Assembly (NCBI GenBank): GCA_029938505.1 | Contig: JAOZUV010000110.1 | Span: 1-6,773 of the forward strand | Length of the DNA: 6,773 nucleotides | From: Bacteroidales bacterium | GTDB lineage: Bacteria; Bacteroidota; Bacteroidia; Bacteroidales; GCA-2711565 | Reading direction: 5' to 3' | Shown: in pieces, positions 1-5,272 of the stretch | Layout: each line of letters starts with the position of its first letter | Numbering within the stretch: the stretch's first letter is position 1 | The notes under the pieces: model-generated | Told to the model about the DNA's origin: nothing | The model's database searches: none | What the model saw: only the letters and a program-made list of their open reading frames with translations | Program-made: the position numbers and the translations under genes

Positions 1-1
1 T

Positions 2-415
2 TTTGACTTTGGGAGTTTTTCTGAAATCAGAACATATATGCATTTTGCAAATCACTATGATTTATGGCTTGGTTTGGAATGTATTTCATTTACTGATTCA
101 AATGACAATATTGTTGCATTTATTGAGTCACGTTCAGGGGGTTCAGGGGTTAATAATGGAGGATATTTCAATGCTTCTGGAGGAGCCTCAGAGGCAATAA
201 ATAATAATTTCGGCGAATATTATATTGAAATGATTGCAAATGCCAGTTCTATATCATTTAAAGTGTACGATTCAAATGAAGATTTACTACATATATTATT
301 GGGTGATTATGAAAGTGGCTTTAGTTTTTCTGATATTAAGAAAGTTGATTTAAAACTATATGCATGTAAAGACTGGAATCAATACATACATGATTTTACA
401 TTGATACTTATTTAA
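2..415 (+). CDS. Predicted beta-sandwich phage tail-region protein, 5' end cut off by the window
   Basis: This frame is open from the left edge to a TAA at 413-415, giving 137 residues of a longer protein. The ATG at 38 is probably internal, because the twelve codons before it read through in the same frame and style. The sequence alternates short hydrophobic strands (LWLGLECISFTD, YYIEMIA, ISFKVYD, VDLKLYA) with a Gly/Ser/Asn-rich loop around residues 47-66. It ends in a strand of the HDFTLI type, resembling the last strand of LamG/concanavalin-like lectin folds. No catalytic motif is visible. It sits 11 bases before the next gene and just upstream of a tail hub/fibre gene, so a structural or glycan-binding part of the tail tip is a reasonable inference. 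The fold is inferred from the pattern alone and the specific family is not recognised. Confidence 0.6.
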   Translation, partial: FDFGSFSEIRTYMHFANHYDLWLGLECISFTDSNDNIVAFIESRSGGSGVNNGGYFNASGGASEAINNNFGEYYIEMIANASSISFKVYDSNEDLLHILLGDYESGFSFSDIKKVDLKLYACKDWNQYIHDFTLILI

Positions 416-426
416 AATTTATTGAA

Positions 427-909
427 ATGCATAGAAATATTAAAACACGAAAAAAAGGAAATATACATCAATTGCTCCCAGATCATGCAAATGCAAAATC
501 ATATTCTATCTCACAATTAAAAGCACTTGGCATATATGAGGAGAAAGAAGTTGAGTTTGATAAATTTCTGCAAGAAAAGGTTGAGGGATTTGTATATGAT
601 AAAGATTTGGATGAAGTATATATTAAAATAGTTGATAAAGAACTGCCATCCATTGAGGATATAAAAAAACAAAAGATTGATGAGTTTCGAGGGCAGTTTA
701 TTGAAATGTCAAACATTATTAATTATTGTTTGAACAATCAGGATCAAGAGAACCCTGAATTAAGGTCGTTAATCAGTTATGTTAGACGGTTGAAAAAGTT
801 AACAATGGGTAAAATAGATTCATTCACCGACCCTGCTGAATTATTAAAATATCATTTTCTCAGAGAGGATAAAGAGGGAATTATTGAAAAATTTAAACCT
901 TTTATGTAA
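427..909 (+). CDS. Hypothetical 160-residue protein of the tail operon
   Basis: I do not recognise this family. The ATG at 427 lies 11 bases after the preceding stop; no Shine-Dalgarno motif precedes it, as is usual in Bacteroidota. The N-terminus is basic (MHRNIKTRKK). Residues 40-75 look like mixed strand and helix (EKVEGFVYDKDLDEVYIKIVD). Residues 75-160 are rich in Lys, Glu and Leu and should be mostly helical, with possible short coiled coils at 76-100 and 111-130. There is no signal peptide, membrane segment or catalytic signature. The stop TAA (907-909) shares its last base with the ATG of the hub/fibre gene, so the two are probably translationally coupled. Position suggests a small tail-tip component or an assembly factor for the large protein, but this rests only on gene order. 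Confidence 0.75.
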   Translation: MHRNIKTRKKGNIHQLLPDHANAKSYSISQLKALGIYEEKEVEFDKFLQEKVEGFVYDKDLDEVYIKIVDKELPSIEDIKKQKIDEFRGQFIEMSNIINYCLNNQDQENPELRSLISYVRRLKKLTMGKIDSFTDPAELLKYHFLREDKEGIIEKFKPFM

Positions 910-3900
910 TGATCTTAACAGTAAAAAGAGGCGAAGCCGTTTTTGCAGCGGTTGAGATTGATGAGAATACAAAGTATTCAAAACGATTGATGGGTGAGCA
1001 TTTGATTACAGGGGACTTTTATTCAAAAGTGCCTTTAATCTTTCAAATAGGTGATTATATCGAATACGATGGTGAATGTTTTATAATTAATCGACCTGTT
1101 AATGTTAAAAAAATCAATAATCTAAGCTATAAATACAAAATTGCTTTTGAGGGTGAAGTTTTTACCTTAAATCGTAAAAAGTTACGGTCTTCTGATGGCT
1201 TGGTTGAATTTCCTTATGTTGGTACAGCTCTGGATCATTTAAACATGCTGCTTACAAATATCAACGAAATTGATGCAGGCTGGACAATTGGTGAAGTGGA
1301 TGAAACCAAAGATGTTTTAATTGATTATAATTCTCATTCGTGCCGTACAGCACTCACCGAAATTGCCAAACAATTTGAACTTGAATACAGTTTAAATGGT
1401 AAAGAGATTTCTTTAAAAAAGGAGGTTGGTCAGGACACCGCATACACCTTTGAATATGGAAAGGGGAAGGGATTATACGAGCTTGAAATTAAGGAGCAGT
1501 CGAATGCAAACATCGTAACTCGGATGTATGGTTATGGTGGCACTAAAAATATTCCTTACGATTATCGTGATCGATCAAAGCGATTAGTTTTTGAGGTAGA
1601 TGGGAAAAGGTATCTGGAAAAAAACATTTTATTATATGGTATAAGAGAGGGTGATTTTAAAGATGATAAGATATTTCCACAACGTACATCAGTAATTACA
1701 GGCGTGAATATTGATCTTGAAAACAAGCAATATTATGTGGAAGATTCGAACCTGAATTTTGATATCAATGATAACTTACTGGAGGGTATGCCTGCAAAAA
1801 TCATCTTTAAAAGTGGGCAGCTCACTAATCTTGAATTTGAGATTTGGAAATACGATCATGAAAACAAGCGCATCTACTTTAATCAATATAGCGAAGCGGA
1901 TGGATATGTTTATCCAAATGACTTAAATAAGCCTGCTGTGGGCAACGAATATACCTTGGTTAATATGGATATGCCACAGGAGTATTTTGATGATAGTGAG
2001 GCAGAATTACAGGTAGCTACTCAAGCCTCTCTGGATAAGAATTGCGTTCCACAGGTTCTTTTAGGTTTAAAGATTGATCCGAAGTATATCAAGAAATATG
2101 CAGTTAGCTTGGATGTAGGTTATCGGGTTACAGCCATTTGTGCTGAGTTAGGGATTAATGATTTGATTCGGATTTATGATTTAAGCTTTCCGTTGGTAAA
2201 TTCAAACGAAATTACATGCACTATTGCCAATCATATCCCATATACCGATGACGAGATTACGATGCGAACATCCATCGAAACCAAAAAAGAGGTGGTTAAT
2301 GTTGATCGTCGGGCAGCCGAATTATCACGTCAAAATGCAGCTGCTTTCAATCAATTAAAAAACTATTTGATTGATGCGGATGGTGTATTTAATAACGATC
2401 TATTTACGGTAAAATATTTACAGGCATTATTGGCAATAATTGGTACAAGTGCAGCAAACTTTTCATTGAGTCCAAAACCTGTTTTTTTAGATAATTACGA
2501 GGGTGATGTAAATGCTTTTTATGCGCCTGTTTGCGATTTAATCCATAACGAAACAAGCATCGAAATACTCGATCAAGAGGTATTTACATGGTCAATTGAA
2601 AATGCTGGTAATTTTTCAGAATTAACTCCCGAAACGGCTTATCATTTATATGCCAAATGTTCAAAATCTGTGGCAACAGCAGAGTGGGTTTTATCACCCG
2701 ATATTATTGCTTCTAATCAAGATAATGATTATTATTTCTTGGTTGGTACATTGCATCCAGTGAGTGCAAAAACGGCTGTCAGATTGTTTAAAACAAGCTA
2801 TGGTGTTGTTTATATTAATGCTGGCGAAATCGTTGCAGGAACAATCAGATCATTAAGTGGATTAAACTTTCTAGGACTTGATAATGATCAAATCAAATTG
2901 GGTGGTTTTGATGTTAATGTTTCAGCAGCCGATACTACTACTTTAGAAAATGCCGTATTAAAAGGAATAATTGTTCAAAGTACAGGGGGGGCAACCTCTG
3001 GTATTACTATTCATCGAGGTGCTTTTGATCCGAATGTTTATTACTATAAAGATGAAGTTGTTACTTATGGAGGGTCTACATGGCGATTTACATATCCAAC
3101 TACAAAAAAAGGGTATTTTCCTTATGATGGTAGTTCTTATTGGGCGTTGGAAGTTGCAAAAGGTGAACAGGGTTTGGCTGGCGATCAGGGTATTCAAGGA
3201 GTTCGTGGGGCTAACGGATTAACAACATATTTTCATATCAAATATTCCGATTCTGCTGATGGTTCAAATATGAATGAAGATGGGGGAAAATACATTGGTA
3301 CATATACGAGCTTTTCATATCCTGACTCCGATGATCCATCAGATTATAATTGGGTTTTAGTGAAAGGTGCAGATGGTGACAACGGTAGTCCTGGAATGGA
3401 TGGGGTTCATGCATACACTCATATAAAATATTCGAATGATGGTGTAAGTTTCACGGGTAATAATGGTGAGGATATAGGAGATTGGATTGGTATTTATCAC
3501 GATAATACTCAACTTGACTCAAGTGAGTTTGGTGATTATGCTTGGAAGAAAATAAGAGGTAACGATGGTAATGATGGTAATGATGGTGCAACAGGAGAAA
3601 CGGGTGCATCTTTAGTTCCTCGTGGTGCTTATAATTCTGGCACTTCATATAAGAATGATGCTTATACAAGAGATTATGTGACGGCTGGCTCTGTTTATTA
3701 CTTATATATTGGGGCTGATGATCAAACTGCACCAGCTCCTCCAAATGCAGCTTATTGGAAGGCTGTTTCAAGCTTTGAAATACTTGCAACTGATATTTTA
3801 TTGAGTAGGCTTATTCATGCCAATGAGATTGATGTTGAAACCATCACTGCATTAGGAGCTATTATAGCAGGCTCATTTAACTTAGGCAACGGAAAGTTTA

Positions 3901-4217
3901 TTGTTGATGAAGATGGAAACTTAACGGCTGCGTCTGCGACTATAAAAACTGCTACATCTGGACAGCGTGTCGAGATAGATAGTGCTTCGGGTGTAATTAA
4001 ATTTTATAATCCTGATGACGAATTAGTTGCTTCAATGAAATCAAGCAGTGATTACGGATGGATATTCTCTGATGTGTTAGAAGCTAAAAAAGCTCTTAAA
4101 TTGTCACCTAGTGGTGGTGTTCCTCTTCCTTTAAGTTCAACAAGTACACTCTATGAGGGTACTGATGGTAAACTATATTATAGAAATAAAGATAATATAC
4201 AAACACAATTAACTTAG
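909..4217 (+). CDS. Phage tail hub/fibre protein (prophage tail-like) with collagen-like and glycan-binding modules
   Basis: This 1102-residue protein resembles tail-associated hub proteins of long-tailed phages. It would sit at the tail tip, with the C-terminal part reaching for the host surface. Residues 1-445 look like the hub region (RGEAVFAAVEIDE start, then alternating strands and an IVTRMYGYGG strand near 200). Residues 450-490 are likely a coiled coil (VDRRAAELSRQNAAAFNQL). Residues 635-695 carry a GEIVAGTIRSLSGLNFL segment typical of tail fibres. Residues 703-750 and about 901-955 resemble CBM5/12 chitin-binding folds (Y..Y..D.V...G...W and ...P....YW). Collagen-like Gly-X-Y stretches lie at 752-770, 820-832 and 884-901. 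The two intervals between them, 771-819 and 833-883, are copies of one HIKYS...IG.Y...DY.W module known from phage antireceptors. Residues 973-1010 (ITALGAIIAGSF, IVDEDGNL) and the end (TDGKLYYRNK) are also fibre-like. The start overlaps the previous stop by one base. No protease or lysozyme motif was seen. Confidence 0.88.
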   Translation: MILTVKRGEAVFAAVEIDENTKYSKRLMGEHLITGDFYSKVPLIFQIGDYIEYDGECFIINRPVNVKKINNLSYKYKIAFEGEVFTLNRKKLRSSDGLVEFPYVGTALDHLNMLLTNINEIDAGWTIGEVDETKDVLIDYNSHSCRTALTEIAKQFELEYSLNGKEISLKKEVGQDTAYTFEYGKGKGLYELEIKEQSNANIVTRMYGYGGTKNIPYDYRDRSKRLVFEVDGKRYLEKNILLYGIREGDFKDDKIFPQRTSVITGVNIDLENKQYYVEDSNLNFDINDNLLEGMPAKIIFKSGQLTNLEFEIWKYDHENKRIYFNQYSEADGYVYPNDLNKPAVGNEYTLVNMDMPQEYFDDSEAELQVATQASLDKNCVPQVLLGLKIDPKYIKKYAVSLDVGYRVTAICAELGINDLIRIYDLSFPLVNSNEITCTIANHIPYTDDEITMRTSIETKKEVVNVDRRAAELSRQNAAAFNQLKNYLIDADGVFNNDLFTVKYLQALLAIIGTSAANFSLSPKPVFLDNYEGDVNAFYAPVCDLIHNETSIEILDQEVFTWSIENAGNFSELTPETAYHLYAKCSKSVATAEWVLSPDIIASNQDNDYYFLVGTLHPVSAKTAVRLFKTSYGVVYINAGEIVAGTIRSLSGLNFLGLDNDQIKLGGFDVNVSAADTTTLENAVLKGIIVQSTGGATSGITIHRGAFDPNVYYYKDEVVTYGGSTWRFTYPTTKKGYFPYDGSSYWALEVAKGEQGLAGDQGIQGVRGANGLTTYFHIKYSDSADGSNMNEDGGKYIGTYTSFSYPDSDDPSDYNWVLVKGADGDNGSPGMDGVHAYTHIKYSNDGVSFTGNNGEDIGDWIGIYHDNTQLDSSEFGDYAWKKIRGNDGNDGNDGATGETGASLVPRGAYNSGTSYKNDAYTRDYVTAGSVYYLYIGADDQTAPAPPNAAYWKAVSSFEILATDILLSRLIHANEIDVETITALGAIIAGSFNLGNGKFIVDEDGNLTAASATIKTATSGQRVEIDSASGVIKFYNPDDELVASMKSSSDYGWIFSDVLEAKKALKLSPSGGVPLPLSSTSTLYEGTDGKLYYRNKDNIQTQLT
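2985..2991. repeat. Run of seven G inside the tail fibre gene
   Basis: Seven consecutive G bases encode Gly-Gly plus the first base of the next Ala codon, in a gene that is otherwise AT-rich. The reading frame is intact as shown. Loss of one G would lead to a TAA at 3220-3222, and gain of one G to a TGA at 3026-3028. Either change would remove all receptor-binding modules downstream. Whether the run actually varies in length cannot be seen from a single sequence. Confidence 0.8.
3219..3557 (+). repeat. Duplicated HIKYS-type module in the tail fibre gene
   Basis: Two diverged copies of a roughly 50-codon module lie at 3219-3365 and 3405-3557, separated by the second collagen-like stretch. Copy 1 reads YFHIKYSDSADGS...KYIGTYTS...DYNWVLVKG and copy 2 reads AYTHIKYSNDGVSF...DWIGIYHD...DYAWKKIRG. 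The DNA is also similar at the module starts (CATATCAAATATTC against CATATAAAATATTC). Each copy is preceded and followed by Gly-X-Y repeats, so the unit looks like one module plus one collagen-like linker amplified within the gene. Confidence 0.75.
3558..3587 (+). repeat. Tandem 9-bp repeats encoding Gly-Asn-Asp
   Basis: The unit GGTAATGAT occurs three times in a row, with one synonymous change in the first copy (AAC for AAT), followed by a further GGT. It encodes GNDGNDGNDG at the start of the third collagen-like stretch. The unit length is a multiple of three, so copy-number change would alter linker length without breaking the frame. Confidence 0.85.
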
Positions 4218-4225
4218 ATTTTATA

Positions 4226-4260
4226 GGGGGTGATAAAAGCGAAAGCCCCCGATTGTTTTT
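4226..4260 (+). terminator. Probable Rho-independent terminator of the tail operon
   Basis: GGGGG at 4226-4230 can pair with CCCCC at 4246-4250, with an added T-G wobble inside. The sequence GATTGTTTTT follows, ending in five T. The stem begins nine bases after the stop codon of the tail fibre gene. The loop holds GCGAAAGC (4239-4246), an octamer known to fold into an unusually stable mini-hairpin that would compete with the main stem. The T run starts five bases after the stem rather than directly, so strength is uncertain. The reverse complement lacks a T run after the stem, so it would work in the + direction only. Confidence 0.55.
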
Positions 4261-4262
4261 GC

Positions 4263-4342
4263 GTCCAAACAAAAATGCACTAGGCTTAAATCAGGGACTT
4301 TCAGAGTCTTTGGTTTACCGAGTGCATTTTTTTTGTTTGGAC
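4263..4342. repeat. 80-bp element with 19-bp inverted-repeat arms upstream of the methylase gene
   Basis: The left arm GTCCAAACAAAAATGCACT (4263-4281) is the exact reverse complement of the right arm (4321-4342), except that the T run is eight long on the right against five A on the left, giving a 3-base bulge. The 39-base loop (4282-4320) contains a smaller hairpin: GACT (4296-4299) pairs with AGTC (4305-4308), plus two G-T pairs. The arms end sharply and no flanking target duplication is visible. Neither strand has a T run directly after the outer stem, so it is not a standard terminator. It lies three bases after the tail terminator and ends 18 bases before the methylase ATG. It could be a structured leader, a small RNA, a protein-binding palindrome or a tiny non-autonomous mobile element. 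Confidence 0.85.
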
Positions 4343-4360
4343 AATACAAATATACTAAAT

Positions 4361-5155
4361 ATGAAAACACCAATTACTTACTATGGAGGGAAACAGCAAA
4401 TGATAAAGCACATTTTACCATTAATCCCTGAGCATAAGATTTATGTTGAACCTTTTTTTGGAGGAGGAGCTGTATATTGGGCGAAAGAGCCTGTTAAATG
4501 CGAGGTTGTTAATGATGTTAATATGAATATCGTTAACTTTTACGAGGTGCTTAAGCATTCTTATTTCGATCTCAGGAAGCGAATCGAAGCTACTCTTCAC
4601 AGTCGGGAAGCTTATAAAAAAGCGATGATTATTTATGATTGTCCTTGGTTGTTTCAGGATGATCCTGTTGTGAGAGCTTGGGCGTTTTGGATGGCAACGA
4701 ATCAAGGTTTCAGTACAAGAATAGGCTCGTGGGGCTACGATAAAGGTAAGCAGGCTGTAACTATTCAGAATAAGATTGATAATTTTAAAGAGCAGTTAAG
4801 TGAGCGTATGAGGTACACACAAATAGAGTGTAATGATGCTCATAAAGTGATCAACAGCCGAGATACTGAAGATACATTTTGTTATGCAGATCCACCTTAT
4901 ATAGATTCAGATCAAGGTCATTATGGTGGATATACTGAAACACACTTTAAACGGGATTTAAATGCTCTTGCAACGATGAAAGGAAAGTTTCTTTTGAGTT
5001 CGTACCCATCAGATATATTAAAGCAATACATCAAAGATAATGGATGGTTTACAATGGATATATCAAAACCATTGTCTATGGGATTGAGTAAAAATAAGGC
5101 TAGATCAAAGAAAACAGAAGTATTAACAGCCAATTATGATATCAATGTTATTTAG
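4361..5155 (+). CDS. Orphan N6-adenine DNA methyltransferase, D12/Dam class
   Basis: The 264-residue product should transfer a methyl group from S-adenosylmethionine to adenine N6 in double-stranded DNA. The N-terminal TYYGGK (residues 6-11) and VEPFFGGGAVYW (29-40) are the SAM-binding motifs. Acidic Asp52 in VVNDVN is the expected ligand of the SAM ribose. DPPY at 177-180 is the catalytic motif. Motif order and length fit the D12 family (PF02086). The frame is open back to a possible ATG at 4253, but the family N-terminus starts at 4361 and the extra 36 codons would run through the inverted repeat, so 4361 is preferred. No restriction endonuclease adjoins it, suggesting a solitary phage-type enzyme that protects or marks DNA. 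The target sequence cannot be predicted: Dam-like GATC is only a possibility. No convincing promoter was found between the tail terminator and this start. Confidence 0.92.
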   Translation: MKTPITYYGGKQQMIKHILPLIPEHKIYVEPFFGGGAVYWAKEPVKCEVVNDVNMNIVNFYEVLKHSYFDLRKRIEATLHSREAYKKAMIIYDCPWLFQDDPVVRAWAFWMATNQGFSTRIGSWGYDKGKQAVTIQNKIDNFKEQLSERMRYTQIECNDAHKVINSRDTEDTFCYADPPYIDSDQGHYGGYTETHFKRDLNALATMKGKFLLSSYPSDILKQYIKDNGWFTMDISKPLSMGLSKNKARSKKTEVLTANYDINVI

Positions 5156-5167
5156 AATTATTTTAAT

Positions 5168-5175
5168 TACTTTTG
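5168..5175 (+). promoter_or_regulatory. Candidate Bacteroidota -7 promoter box for the E1 gene
   Basis: TACTTTTG matches the Bacteroidota -7 consensus TAnnTTTG at every fixed position. It lies 13 bases after the methylase stop and about 100 bases before the E1 start, implying a leader of roughly 90 bases. The -33 region about 20 bases upstream has no clear TTTG; it falls at the end of the methylase coding sequence. An 8-base match in AT-rich DNA can occur by chance, so this is tentative. Confidence 0.35.
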
Positions 5176-5192
5176 TAAAACAATAAAAATAA

Positions 5193-5232
5193 ATGCACAA
5201 TTTGTTTTGATAAAAATGCCAATTTGTTTTGG
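5193..5232. repeat. Near-perfect direct repeat in the E1 leader, about two helical turns apart
   Basis: CAATTTGTTTTG occurs at 5198-5209 and again at 5220-5231, a 22-base spacing. The match extends left to ATGC in both copies if one extra A is allowed in the first. The second copy overlaps a short stem, GCCAA (5218-5222) with TTGGC (5229-5233). The position, between the candidate promoter box and the E1 start, would suit an operator or leader-binding site. Similarity in AT-rich DNA is cheap, but 12 identical bases in helical phase is more than expected casually. Confidence 0.6.
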
Positions 5233-5272
5233 CGATTATACATTGATATCAAAACCTAATTTTAACATACGA

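Noticed and set aside
3..200. Plus-strand open frame at the left edge
   Set aside because: It overlaps the longer frame 2-415, which is open from the edge and has protein-like composition.
2971..3222. Plus-strand open frame overlapping the fibre gene in another frame
   Set aside because: It has no protein-like features and lies within an intact gene; it matters only as the frame entered if the G run loses a base.
3451..3789. Minus-strand open frame rich in His and Tyr
   Set aside because: It is the antisense of the Gly/Asp-rich fibre modules; its composition is a by-product of that codon pattern.
4263..4342. A retron or diversity-generating retroelement, suggested by the structured element next to a tail fibre gene
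   Set aside because: No reverse transcriptase is in the window, and no template/variable repeat pair was seen at the 3' end of the fibre gene.
4253..4360. A 36-codon N-terminal extension of the methylase starting at ATG 4253
   Set aside because: It runs through the terminator tail and the inverted repeat, its residues do not look like a protein domain, and the D12 family begins at the MKTPITYYGGK start.
4275..5198. Attachment-site pair from the shared AATGCAC at 4275 and 5192
   Set aside because: Seven bases are too few in AT-rich DNA, and the flanks do not match well.
5211..5234. Minus-strand terminator formed by GCCAA/TTGGC followed by ATTTTTAT
   Set aside because: The stem is only five pairs, and no minus-strand gene upstream of it was found to need it.
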